Shown here: in pieces, positions 45,816 through 56,818 of the stretch
Position numbering within the stretch: position 1 is the first letter of the stretch
Layout: the number at the start of each line of letters is the position of its first letter
Source of the DNA: Vitellaria paradoxa
Taxonomy: Eukaryota; Streptophyta; Magnoliopsida; Ericales; Sapotaceae
NCBI GenBank assembly: GCA_019916065.1
Contig: CM034233.1
Span: 1,116,001 to 1,180,000, forward strand
DNA: 64,000 nucleotides
Reading direction: 5' to 3'
Made by a program: the position numbers and the translations under genes
Notes under the pieces: generated by a model
The model's input: the letters and a program-made list of their open reading frames with translations, nothing else
Databases searched by the model: none
What the model was told of the DNA's origin: nothing

Positions 45816-46037
45816 AGTTGAGTTTGGGAAGAAAAAAATTAACTTTGTTTGTAGTTGGCTACAAAAAAAAAATTAATTTTTTTATGTTTGAGAAGAAAAA
45901 AAAGTTAATTTTTTAGTAGTTAACTTTTTTGTTAATTTGACATTTTTACTCTTAAGTTTTAAAATAAGTTTAAAATATAAGAGAGTAAATATAATAATTT
46001 TAAAAAAAATTACAATTTTTTTTTCCAAAACAAACAC
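45816..46037. mobile_element. MITE in the right arm, TSD TAA
   Basis: Ends 'agttgagtttgggaag' and 'ccaaaacaaacac', flanked by TAA (45813-45815 and 46038-46040). The left arm keeps the uninterrupted 'gcatatttaattagtcttcc' at about 45151. Related sequence lies within 47153-47420. Confidence 0.7.
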
Positions 46038-46121
46038 TAAATATGCCAACGCAAAGTCTTCCCTGCACCATCACTTTAGAAGGGAAAAATTATCATTCTC
46101 TTCCCTCGAAACCTAAACTAA

Positions 46122-46233
46122 GAGGATGGCTTTTGCTTGAGTGGCAGCTGATTCTTTCGCTTCCTCACCCACACCCACACGGGTTCGATTCTCCAAGGTG
46201 TCTTCCCCCCTCTCTCTTACCAATAAAAAAAAA
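46122..46233 (+). mobile_element. tRNA-derived SINE, second subfamily, 13-bp TSD
   Basis: Box-A-like 'tttgcttgagtggc' and box B 'gggttcgattc' are followed by a C/T-rich tail and poly-A. The repeat 'aaacctaaactaa' flanks it (46109-46121 and 46234-46246). The left arm of the inverted duplication keeps the uninterrupted site, so insertion came after that duplication. Confidence 0.85.
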
Positions 46234-46419
46234 AAACCTAAACTAAATTATTTCTTCTAATTAAAATAACACAACCCGATTGTATCTTTCTACTCTGTTG
46301 TGGTAGAATTATTATTATTCTTTTTTTTTTTCATTTTCCCCAAAACCTTAAACTTCTTGTTCTAATTGAAACAAAAAATCAGATTTTCTCTGAATTCATC
46401 ATTGAAAATTGCCAGATCA

Positions 46420-46514
46420 ATGTCCGGGGATGATGAGTACGAAAGCTCAGATACTTTGGGGGGATCAAGACGTCATTATCGGCACTCATCTGCCCAGATA
46501 CGAAGACTAGAAGA
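46420..46514 (+). CDS. Candidate first coding exon of an HD-ZIP IV-like homeodomain gene (orphan)
   Basis: An ATG opens 31 codons plus two bases before a good donor site ('gaaga' then 'gtaagg'). The peptide is acidic at first ('MSGDDEYESSD') and then basic: 'SRRHYRHSSAQIRRLE'. This resembles the start of the homeodomain of class IV HD-ZIP proteins ('KKRYHRHT..QIQ.LE'), where an intron soon after is plausible. Such proteins are nuclear transcription factors of epidermal tissue. I found no following exon with the 'WFQNRR' helix in the remaining 17 kb, which is full of transposons, so the gene is either truncated or has a very long intron leaving the window. Confidence 0.5.
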
Positions 46515-46970
46515 GTAAGGCTTATCATTAATCTCTTTTAATTTTTTATCTCTCTAGACAAATATACATAAGTGTATATATATATATGTTGTAACGGATA
46601 GAGAGTTGAAAAAATTGTCAGGTGATTTGATGAATTAACCACCAGCGACCATTTACGTATGTTAACGAGTTTGTCAAATTTCACATTGGACTTTAATGAG
46701 TTTTAATATGTAATGTCAAGTAATTTTGCCTTTTGAGTTTTGAGACTGCATTGTTAGAATTGGATTAGAACGAGAAGCCACATTAAATTTAGAGGCCCTT
46801 GTTCTAACCCAATTATATAGATATTGATAAGATGTTTGGAATTATTTCATTTTTACTATTCTGGCATTTAAATCCTTAATCTTTTAATTTTTTTTATTTA
46901 ATTGTCAACTTTACGTGAATTGTTGTTAAAATTTTATACATAAATGTCATTAAACTTTCATACATCAAAT
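46515..46970. other. Downstream of homeodomain-like exon, no further exon seen
   Basis: Possible intron sequence. No homeodomain helix 3 or leucine zipper codons found in any frame. Confidence 0.4.
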
Positions 46971-47694
46971 TAGGAGTGAGAATGAGTCGAGTCAAATCGA
47001 GTTTTAATTTATTCAAGTTCAACTCATGTTATTTATATTAGGCTCGAGCACGAATTTATATTAGGCTCGAGCTAGTGCTCCGGCATGAGTTCAAGTTTAA
47101 GTTTTATATATTCTCGAGTTTGGTTCAATAAAAAATAATTTAAAATTGGATTAGAAAAAAAAAAAAAAAACTATCTTTTTGTAGCTATCTATGATCTAGC
47201 TACTAAAAATCTAGTTTTTTTTTTTCTTTTGTGGTGTGTGTGTGTATGTTTGGAAAAGAAAAAACTAACTTTTTTAGTAGCTAGCTTTTTAAGTTTTTAT
47301 TAATTTGACATTTTTATTTTTTAATGTTTAAAAAAAATTTAAAATGTAAGTTTAGTCATTTTAAAAAAACTAAAAACTAGTAGTTAGAATCTGAATATTA
47401 ACTTTTTTTTTCCCAAATGCACTCTTAAGTTCGAGATCAACTCGCAAATAGTGTCATTAAACTAAATAACATTATTTTAGTTTAAAATATAATATTATGG
47501 CATCTTTGAGTTCATGTTATGAGCTAATATTTTTCTGATCCTAGTTCATAGTAGACAAAGAGTACTTAACAACATTCTATTTGATGATATGGATTCGATA
47601 AGCAAGAGTATAAATTAAGTTTAATTCAAGTTCTTTTTACATATGAATCAAACCCGAATAACTCAAAAAAAGATTAATTATTTTTTCACCCTTA
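46971..47694. mobile_element. hAT-type non-autonomous element with 8-bp TSD
   Basis: Termini TAGGAGTGAGAA and (reverse complement of the right end) TAAGGGTGAAAA. Flanks are 'catcaaat' (46963-46970) and 'catcagat' (47695-47702), seven of eight identical. The interior contains repeated 'ggctcgagc' and 'ttcaagttcaactc' words. A 'tagctagc'-rich segment at about 47153-47420 looks like a nested MITE. No transposase frame. Confidence 0.75.
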
Positions 47695-48128
47695 CATCAG
47701 ATAGATGATAGTGATAGTCTACCCAAGGATGGCATCGAGAAAAATGCTTACAGTCAATTGCCAAAAAGGGTCATGAAAGCGTCTAAGTGGTCGACTATAA
47801 GAATAAAAAATCTCTTCGAAACAGTAGTTAAATCTATGGTCAGTGGAATCTGTTAACAAAAGTATCTATGGTCAGTAAAATCTTTTAACGATTACTTTGA
47901 GACGATGATTTTCAATGACCGACCATCAAAGGTAGTCATTATGCTCGAGTACGAGAATCTTTTATTGACCACTTTATATAGAAATGGCGACCACCCATGC
48001 GCGCGGTTGTTAATATTTAATTACAAATTTAAATAATTATATTTCCTGTAATAATATAATACTTGTTCATGATATATACAATTCATTCAATATACCTGTA
48101 CACATAAAATGAATACAAACTAGATTAG

Positions 48129-48293
48129 GGGTTTGTTTGGAGTAAGAAAAAATGAGATAAATTGAGATAAATTGTGGTTTGGAGAGATTTCGTAATGCGT
48201 GCAGTGAGAGAAAAAAATTGTGTGATAAAGTTAACAGAGATTTATAGAGATTTTTGGAGATTTTCAGCCAAAAATAACAAACCAAACAGGCCC
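48129..48293. mobile_element. 165-bp MITE with 8-bp TSD TAGATTAG
   Basis: Ends GGGTTTGTTTGG and CCAAACAGGCCC are inverted with 10 of 12 matches. TAGATTAG flanks it at 48121-48128 and 48294-48301. The length of the duplication suggests a hAT-type MITE, although the right flank is a short TAGAT repeat and related copies in the window show TAA flanks, so the superfamily is uncertain. Confidence 0.75.
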
Positions 48294-48781
48294 TAGATTA
48301 GATTAGATTAAAATAATAACAAAATATTAAATTAAAAATATATAATTTAGTACAAATCAACTAAATATTATAGAAATTACTTGTTAATAACTTGTATTTG
48401 ATCAATTCAGGACAAATATAGTTAAAAGATCTAATATGATGTATCAAAAATCACAAGATAAGTGTCGTATAGCGATTCTAGAACGTTTCTAAATTTATGT
48501 TTAGTACATGCTTATGCATAAATTCACTATAATATAAAATTCTTAAAATATTTTTAGTTAAGTACACCAGCTAAAATTATATTTAAATCTTACAATTATA
48601 AGGGAAGAGAAGAAAATAATGTTTAAAATCGATTTTTTATACATTCTTTACAAATTATCCTATATATATATATATATATATAAATATATATTTAAACATA
48701 ATTTAACAAAGAAAGTACATTAAAACATGCACATATATACAAAGGTCAAACATAAGCCAATAGTGAAAATCCCATTTAAAT

Positions 48782-50912
48782 TGTCACACCCCTAACCTTC
48801 TAGTTTGGGACGGATGATATAAGTAATATGGAATTAATCAAAACCAATTAAAATCTAGTCTAATTAAGTCAATATCATAAATATCAATTAAAGTGTTCCT
48901 AAATGTCCATCTTTCCCATATAAAAGAATTTTAAAGAATGTCAACAATATTAAATAACAATATAATCCAATTCAATTTCATCCCAAGTGACAACATTCAA
49001 GGCCTACATAGCTAGAACATATATTATAATTATATTTATACCACTCAAAATAAACATTAGAACCATAAATGCCAGAAACATAAACATCAGAACCATATTC
49101 TGAGTTACACAATTTATAATATTAATAATCTAACTTTCAGTTAAAAAGAATAAACACTATTATCTATAATTAAGATCAGATGTAAACTATTTAAACCTAA
49201 ACTACCTACGTATTTCGCCTTAAGAATTAGGTAACCGTTGTTCCTAATTTATTAATCAAGATCCATAACTAACTCATTATCAACAAATTAAACATTAAAT
49301 TCATTATAATTAACAACCTCATTATCTCAACATATAATTATAATCTACGCAATCTCATGCAATGAGTAGTGATGAATGCAATGCTAATGCATATTTTCTA
49401 GTCTCCATTTACTCCCAACCTTATCTTAGAACGGATGACAATCAACAAAGTATGCAGAACTACCAATCGCACCGTTTACACTTACGACAAATGTATATCT
49501 CAATAGATATTACGATTGGAGAATCGAGTTATACCTCCTAATCCTTTTGCTAAGGAGCCGAGTTATACCTCTAGTAAAGTACTGTTGAGTTTAAGTAGGG
49601 TCTAGTTGCAGTTCGGAGAAAATGTTATAATAATATCTCAAATAATGTTCCAACTCCAATGGCTAAACTCTAGTCAAATATATCGGATTGGAAATTATCC
49701 AGTATTTTCAAAATCTTTTTTTGGTAAGTAGTATTTTCAAAATCATATTTTATCATTTTATCAAAATAAAGAATTTTATCCATATATATGGCCTGTGACT
49801 CAGCACGTCAACAATATAATCACGACACTCTTGACCAATCATCAATCACAATATCAAATCAGATGATGCTATCCTAGCCTAATGCATATGATATGTTTAA
49901 TTATGTAAATAAATATATCTTAATATAAAAATACATTCCTATTAGGCTTGATGGTCTATTAGGGTTCATTTAATATTTAGAAATCAATAACTAATGGTTT
50001 GGTAATTAAAGATGTTAAAATATCAAAATTTTCATTTTTCAAAAAATTACCGATTCAGTCGTTTCAGACTCACGTCCAAGAGTAGCACCATTCAGATTTT
50101 TGTCTAAATGATAGCCTCATTCGAACCCCTGTCCAGTGATAGAACAGCCGACTGTCAGAACCTTATCTGAACAACAGTGTCTAGAAACCATTTTTAGGTC
50201 GTCTTCAACCAAAAATCCTGGATCCCAAACACCCCAAATCCTTCGTGAAGCCACACACTCAAATAATCACATATAAACGTGGTAAACATCTTAATAACAT
50301 GTTTATCTAGAATTTATTTGAACAATAATTCAAAGGAATACAAGATTTCATCATATAATACATATATATACACCATCTATATATATACACACATAATCAT
50401 AAATCAATCAATACTCAATCAAATCAAACAAACAATATATCAAAATCATGCTAACAACATAAATAGCATGTATATAAGTCCCACTTACCTTAAATCTGAA
50501 AGAAAGAAAAAGAAAAATAGAGAAACCAAGTTTGGCTTCCAAGTTTTCGAAGCCGATTTCTTTCACATCGAGCCAAATCACCAAGAACGGTCACCACTAC
50601 GGCGATTATGACGTCGAATACTAACCCGATCTATCTAGCTTGCTCTCTGAACTCTACTTCTCTCTCTCTCTTCTCTCTCTTCCTCCTGCGCTGGGTTCTG
50701 GAGAGATCGAAAGATATAGAAAAGAAAATAAATAAAAGAAGAAAAGAAAGAAAACTGGGCCGTGGCCTATTATCCAATCCAATGCAACTCTTGGTTGCCC
50801 GTTGGACTAGGAAAAATAAAATAAACTCAATTATCCAGACCCAATCTTAGGTCCAAATTTTAATTGGTCTAAAATATCAATAATTAGCTAAAATAAAATA
50901 TTGGGTGTTACA
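48782..50912. mobile_element. Solo LTR, 2.1 kb, perfect TSD TAAAT
   Basis: Begins TGTCACACCCCTAACC and ends TTGGGTGTTACA, inverted ends TGT.ACACCC. TAAAT flanks both sides (48777-48781 and 50913-50917). These ends are typical of plant Ty3/gypsy LTRs. No primer site, no coding sequence and no second copy nearby, so it is a solo LTR left by recombination. A CT-rich leader-like stretch lies at 50640-50695. Confidence 0.85.
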
Positions 50913-51627
50913 TAAATTGAATCACATATATAAAGAAAAAAATATTAGAGAAACTACCATACTATGAACCATTCCAAGAAAAGCTAAAACAAAAGGAAAA
51001 AAAAAAGAAAAAAGCCCTAGCAAAAACACTTATATCCCCAAATCTACCGCAACTTCAAAATGAGGTTTCAATTTTAAATACCTCATATCCCCAAATCCTC
51101 ATTTAAGTGGAAATCTAAACCCTCACTCCCCCAGTCCACAAATTATAGGAAAAAATTATAGAAAAATAAATTTGAGACTTACTTTATGTGGATGGTGATT
51201 GCTTTTGTGGAAGGTTACTAAATGATTGTGAGTTACTCTCTGGTGCATTTCTAGTCAAACTAGGGAGTGAGAAAGTCAACGATGAGCGGTAGAGAAGGAG
51301 AGAAGTGAGAGTGCTAAGAGTTGGATCTGTACTTGAGAGAGAAACGAGTCGCTGATGGCCTTATTGTTAAGAAAGAGGGAGAGAGATTGAGAATAAAGGT
51401 GGGAATAAGACAGTCGAGAAAAGGTAAGTTTAAGGGTAAAGATCAAATAGGGAAGAGGATCGAAATTAATTTTGAGGGAAGTAAATTGGATATTCTGACC
51501 CATTTTAGGTGGTCGCTTATGTTTTTACCTACTAATTTACCAAAGTGGTTAGTAAAAGTAATTTTTTCCTACTACTAACAAGCAATCGCCTGTATTTTAG
51601 GTCACTAAAAATCTTCATTTCTATTAG
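50913..51627. other. AT-rich sequence to the right of the solo LTR
   Basis: Includes an A-rich run near 50995-51015 and a GA-rich stretch at 51270-51430 with overlapping short frames on both strands that have no recognisable domain. Probably part of the CACTA remnant. Confidence 0.4.
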
Positions 51628-51872
51628 TATATACTAGCAGCAACCCATGCGATGCCCGGTGATACAAATTTTTTTAAACTATTAACATTAAAAATAAATA
51701 AAAACTTCTTCAAAACAATCAAGATAGACACAAAAATATGATATTTCATTTTTTAGGATAGTAATCCAAAATGCAACTACAAAATACATAACATTATTAT
51801 CCATGTTTATTTAATTAAAATTCAAGAATTTAATTCATAAACAAACACAGTAGAAACAATTCAATTGTCACT

Positions 51873-51990
51873 GAGCGTGGCCCATAGTTCAATGATTAAG
51901 AGCCTCTCCTACCCACTCATGACTCGAGTTCGAGTCTTTCCCTTCCCCTTTAAAAAAAAAAAAAAAAACTTACCTTTCAAAAAAAAAAAA
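51873..51990 (+). mobile_element. tRNA-derived SINE, same family as 18867
   Basis: Starts 'gagcgtggcccatagttcaa', box B 'gagttcgagtc', then a C/T tail and an A-rich tail interrupted by 'cttacctttc'. Flanks 'attcaattgtcac' and 'attcaatttgtcac' (51859-51871, 51991-52004). It is inserted in the Helitron. Confidence 0.85.
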
Positions 51991-52502
51991 ATTCAATTTG
52001 TCACCGACAATTGGGCACCCCCATCCAATGATTTTCAGCCAAACCCACCAAAGTGTGTTTTGGACAGTTCTCATTTCGTATCGATATTAAAATCTAATCA
52101 ATGAAATTCACCTTTGAAAATCAAAAGAAGAAGCACATAAAGCCCACACACAGACGTATGATAGATATATAGACAAATAACACATATGAATACCATTTAA
52201 AAAATAAAAACATCCATACAAAATTTTCACAATCACTTGAAATTCATACCAAAAAAGACAGAAGAATTGAGCAAAAAATTCAAAATTTTTGAAATTCTCA
52301 ATTCTTGTTTCCTTTCATTTTTTCAAATTAGGTAAGCAAACATTAGTATTAGAACTTGCAAGTGATAGGGTAAAACTTATACTCAAGAGGAGAATCCAAA
52401 AGCTTTTCACGTGATGGGCAAAGTGTATAGAGAGAGGAAATTGGAGAGAAATAACTGTTGAGTTCTTTTTTTGATTTTTAATTTTTTTTTACTCTCTTTA
52501 AT

Positions 52503-52953
52503 CACTACAAGAGAAATGAGTATGGCGGTGCCGGGAGTTGGGCGACTGTCAAAGGCGGACGCAAATGTTAGCAGTAGCGACCGCTTTAGCCGGCCATGGA
52601 GGCGTCGCTAAAGCTTCCCTAAATAAACACCCGCAACCCCCTTTTTCCCCCTTTTCCTTTCGTTTCCCTCGTTCTGTCTCTCTCTCTGTATTTTCCTCTG
52701 CCGCGCGCCGCGCAGATTTTTCTGTCGTCCAGCTGTTTCCTCCCCTTGCCTTGCCGCGTTTCCCGTCGCGCAGCAAGGCGACTTCCACCGGTGCCCGCAA
52801 CCCCCATTTTTCCCCCTTTTCTTTCATTTTCCTCGTTCTTTCCTCTCTCTCTCTGTATTTTCCTCTGCCGTGTGCGCGCCGTTCTTCTGCCGTCCATCTG
52901 TTTCCTTCTGTCTTACTGCCGATGACTTCCCAGAAACATGCCAAGGTTGCTGG
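52503..52953 (+). promoter_or_regulatory. 5' subterminal region and leader of the CACTA element
   Basis: Holds subterminal words ('gcgaccgc', 'gcgtcgctaaagc') to about 52612, then a CT-rich leader with an internal direct duplication: 52630-52695 and 52796-52870 both run from 'cgcaaccccc' to 'tgtattttcctctgccg'. A good donor site 'ctgg' then 'gtaagtat' at 52953/52954 suggests a leader exon; a short frame starts at 52922. An open frame at 52538-52957 is compositional and I do not call it a gene. Confidence 0.55.
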
Positions 52954-53614
52954 GTAAGTATCCCTTTTCTCTCTCTCTCTTGTTCGGAGCCTCCCTCTCT
53001 CTCTGTGTCTGTTATGGGGATTGGGTTTTTTGGCCTTGTGCTTGTTATGGAGATTGGGTTTGATTTAACCTTTTAGTGGCTTTGAATAAACAGCTGTAGG
53101 TTTGTGCATATTTACAGATTTGGCCTCGTGCGTTGTTTTCAAATGTTAAAGAAGGAAGATTGGGTTTGATTTATTCTTTTTTAGCGGTTATGAATAAACA
53201 CTGTGGATTTGTATGTGCATTGTTCACATCTAGAATTTCATGTTTTAATAGATGCTTGTTCAATTACAGTAGGACCTTTTCCAATGAAACAAAATGAACC
53301 CTCCGCATACCCAGAATTTTGAATCACGGTCATTATCCGACAAATTTGATTTTCTTTTCTCATTTAGGGACAAATGAGCACTTGATGGCCCTATTGAAGA
53401 GGTAACATGGTACCCTACTCTCCATTTGTTTCAACTGCTACTAGAATGCTGCTTCATCCAACATGAATTTAACTAAACCAGATACTCAGAAGGGAAAGAT
53501 TCAGTGTACTTAGATAGACTGAATTGAGGTAAAGAAAATTGAGCATATGATTTGCTGATGTTGTCAATAATAATAATAAGAAGAAGAAGAAGAAGAAAGA
53601 ATTTCTGCAATTAC

Positions 53615-53722
53615 CTTCATCAATGCAACCTCAAGTGACAAGGCTGATGTTAAACTCTGCATGTCATCACAATAGTTGAGTAATGAACAAAGCATCACAA
53701 CAGCTTGCTTCCTTAGTTCATC
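53615..53722 (-). pseudogene. Candidate captured host exon, antisense, inside CACTA element
   Basis: On the minus strand a 108-bp, 36-codon open segment is framed by 'atatgcag' (acceptor) and 'gtaatt' (donor), phase 0 at both ends. It reads 'DELRKQAVVMLCSLLNYCDD' and continues to 'LEVALMK', an amphipathic helical sequence unlike transposase. Codon-like composition is distinct from the AT-rich surroundings. The source gene was not recognised. CACTA elements are known to pick up host gene pieces. Confidence 0.5.
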
Positions 53723-56700
53723 CTGCATATTTAATTTACAAATTCAACAAGAAAAGATAAATACTACCCTGCACAAGGACATTAATGTTTGAGAAAGTAA
53801 CAATGTCGACCAGCCTATAATCACTCAAGTAGTAGGTTACAGATAAATTACTTAAAAAAATTTGAAGTCAAAAGCAGAAGTCCTTTATTATCATATGTCC
53901 CATACGAACATATATCTGCATGTGAAGCACCATGTTTGACACCATTCTATTGGTGATTTATGGACATTTCCCTCCATTTCACCAAAAAAATTCTTTTCCC
54001 TGTTAATGTAGATGCTAGATTAGCCTTTGTTTGCGAGAATGGGAGGGGAGAGGAAAAGCAAACTAAATAAATGCTAGGGAACTTTTTCTTGTTTGGGAGA
54101 AATGGCATGGGAAATAGATGGTAAGTAAGAATGTGATAAAAATACCATTATATCCCTTTAAAATATTTATTAATGATGGCATTGTGGAAACAATTATCAA
54201 TTTGGGAAGTATTTTTGGGCTATTGCTGCATTTGGATTTGGCTTTAAGTTTATGAACCAGTGTCAAAGGGGGAGTTGTGCAACCTCCCCAACTGGCTCAA
54301 GTTCAAGCCTAGTTGTGAATAGCTTGGATTTGGACTCCATATTGGGTTGTGGTTCGATTGAGTTTTGGAGATGTTCATTTTTTTGTGTGTGTAGATGCTG
54401 TAGAATTTAGGTTGGTTGTTTGGAGACAAAAAGGGCTTTACGAACAATCAGTTTCAGCATTCATTTAAATGTAACAGGAGTGCTGGTAGTTTCATTGTGG
54501 AACAGAGAGAGGAGGTCAGCCGAGGAAGAATTTTGACTATTGACCCTGTTATGCAATTACTGATAAACAAAACCCTGAATCATGAGTTGCGAAAGTATTA
54601 GTTACAGGTTTTGCTGGTGAGCATCAGGGAGCTGATGTATTAAAGGTGAAAAATACAATATGTTGTTTTACTTATTAAACACCTCTGGATTATGCAGCAA
54701 TTGAAGATCCCCTATTATTTGGCTTCAGCTTTAGTGTCCCAATGTCATCCTAGCTGTTGTTTGATAAAGCATAGGTATCAGAGATACCAGAGATGGCTCT
54801 GCAGGTCTCTTGGGTGGTGGGTTTTACCGGCTCACTTCCACTCAAATATCCTTGTTTCTTGGACATTCAAGTCTTTCCTAGCTATGCAAATAAAACGCAC
54901 AGCTTGCATATTGATTTTAATTTTGATTAGCTGGGAAATGATTTTTCATAAAGATCTTCTCCATTTTTAGGGTGCTTTCTAGGGATTATTTAAACCACAC
55001 ATTTTTCTTAAGAGAATTGAAGGGGGGAGGGGGACTGTTCCTGCTACTTCTGTTTCTGGCCTGCACATCTAAGTGAACCACTAGTTGCTAGCTCAGAACC
55101 ACCCATTATTCGGCTTAGAAGAGATGTAGTTCTTTTAAAACAATGATAAAATAGAGGAAACACAATTTGAAACTCTTTTACACCCTGTACATCCTAAACC
55201 GGGGGGTTGAAAGAAAACTTGGTTGACAAGGAGAATTGGTCACTCCCATTTCATTCAACTCCTCCCAAACAAGGTAAATCTTTTCATCCTCTCATTTCGA
55301 ATTAGCCCACAGCTGTATGCTGCCAGAATATTGTCTAGGTACAATCCTTTAATTTCGGACTTCATAAAGACGTTTTTAGGTCACGGTATCTTCACATGAT
55401 TTGTAGCCCTACTTGTTAGCTTTCAAAAGGATCTGGCCTCAATCAAAACAAAGACCCATAACTCAAGTTATGGCCTAAAAACCGAGAGATAGTCAGACTG
55501 GGCCGGAATAGATTCCGTGGCTATTGATAGCTTCTTTAGCCTCTCAAAACAGAACTTTTGGGTCTCGACTCCTTCATAAGAATTGTAACCCAAGATGTTG
55601 GCTTGAATATGGGCTTTTGAATCATCTCATTGGATTTCGGAAGCTTCCAATATGTCCCTGTAAAGTTCCATTGGTCGGGCTGCAAAACCTGTAGAACGTG
55701 TATGACTTCGAATAAATGTTTGGTGGCCCAAATGGACTTGGATTGCTACGAATTAGGGTTCTCTGAAAATCTTGAGATGTCCTCTAAATATTCTTTGAAG
55801 ACCATGCTTAGATCCGAGTTCTCCATCTATATCAAAAACATAAAGACATCCCAGGGGGTCAATTAGAGAAGTTGCTGGAAATTTCCACTTTGAAGCATCT
55901 TTTAATAATAATTCTGCAAAGAATGTCTTATGCATAATAATGGATATAAGGGAGTATAGTAAGACATTCAACATGCCAAACGTACTAAATAAAAGGGCAA
56001 TAAAGTAATGAACAATGCGCTTATCAGCATTGATTAATTAATTGTTAAATTTTGTTAATTGTTTGATTTTCTAATTTGGGTAGTTGTTAGTTTTTGAGCT
56101 ATGACAAACTGATTCGCTTTGTGGCTTGTAACTAATCCATTTTCTGGGTTTTAATTAATTTGCGATATTGGTTTGATCAAGGGATAAATTTTAGGTTTAT
56201 AATGGTAGCTTACAACAGTTTTAGATATTTTTATATTACAACAGTTTTAGATACTTTTATATTTGAAGATTTCATTGTTTGTGAATTTTTCGCTGTAACT
56301 TTTATTCATTTGTATACATTAGTGAAACCTAGACCCGTTTGAGAATTGTGTACAACACCCGTTTAGTCGTCCTCGATGCAACGGATTAGTCCTATGGCTA
56401 GATTCGTTGTTCTTGCGATACACAAACGGAGATTGATGTACACGGTTCTTGAATTGTCCAGTTTGGACAGTTTGGGAATGCAATGATCCCTCAACAACTC
56501 ATGCAAGTCCGATGTTAGATAAAGTTTCGGTTCATGTCTTGTTGTTCTCCGGGTGCATACATAGATACGAATTATGTCGTTTCTATGTTGTGTACTTGGA
56601 GAACCACGCAGGCATGCTGCCGAAATTTTGTCTAACAAGAGGAGAAAGCATTTGAGTTATTGAGGATATAAGATGGATCGTGCATTCTCGAATGGGATAG

Positions 56701-56818
56701 GACCAACCACCTTGTAGTGAAAAGTTTGAAGTTTAAGGCTAGGTAAATTACATGATGCACGATTTCTTACGCTAATTATATTTGCTCATATTAGACTTTC
56801 ACAGAAATACTTAGCGAT
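53723..56818. other. 5' internal region of CACTA element, no clear gene
   Basis: About 3.1 kb with short frames only. A segment at 54416-54601 has a short frame without a recognised domain; the stretch at 55300-55960 has a style unlike the rest (words like 'caagttatggcctaaaaacc') and may be a fragment of another element. Another possible small exon on the plus strand lies at 53368-53401 ('tttag' acceptor, 'gtaac' donor) but is out of frame with the leader exon. Confidence 0.4.

Larger units (their letters stand above)
47703..51627. mobile_element. Remnant of an old CACTA-type element with nested insertions
   Basis: The right edge 'cttcatttctattagta' on the minus strand reads TACTAATAGAAATGAAG, close to the CACTA terminus at 52503 (CACTACAAGAGAAATGAG). 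The stretches 47703-48100 and 51480-51627 carry words like 'ggtggtcg', 'tggtcactaaaa' and 'gcgaccacc', typical of CACTA subterminal repeats. The left terminus is not recognisable. It contains a MITE and a 2.1-kb solo LTR. No transposase remains. Confidence 0.4.

Noticed and set aside
50279..50850. Two protein genes within the 2.1-kb LTR
   Set aside because: Low-complexity frames inside a solo LTR with a perfect TSD; no domains.
51873..51960. A tRNA gene
   Set aside because: Same family and layout as the SINE at 18867, with target-site duplication and A-rich tail.
52538..52957. A 139-codon protein-coding gene
   Set aside because: The frame lies in a CT-rich leader with an internal duplication, is open on both strands because of composition, and overlaps subterminal repeats of the CACTA element.
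53368..53401. A small plus-strand exon joined to the leader exon at 52922-52953
   Set aside because: Splice signals are present, but joining them gives an immediate stop, so no coding continuity can be shown.
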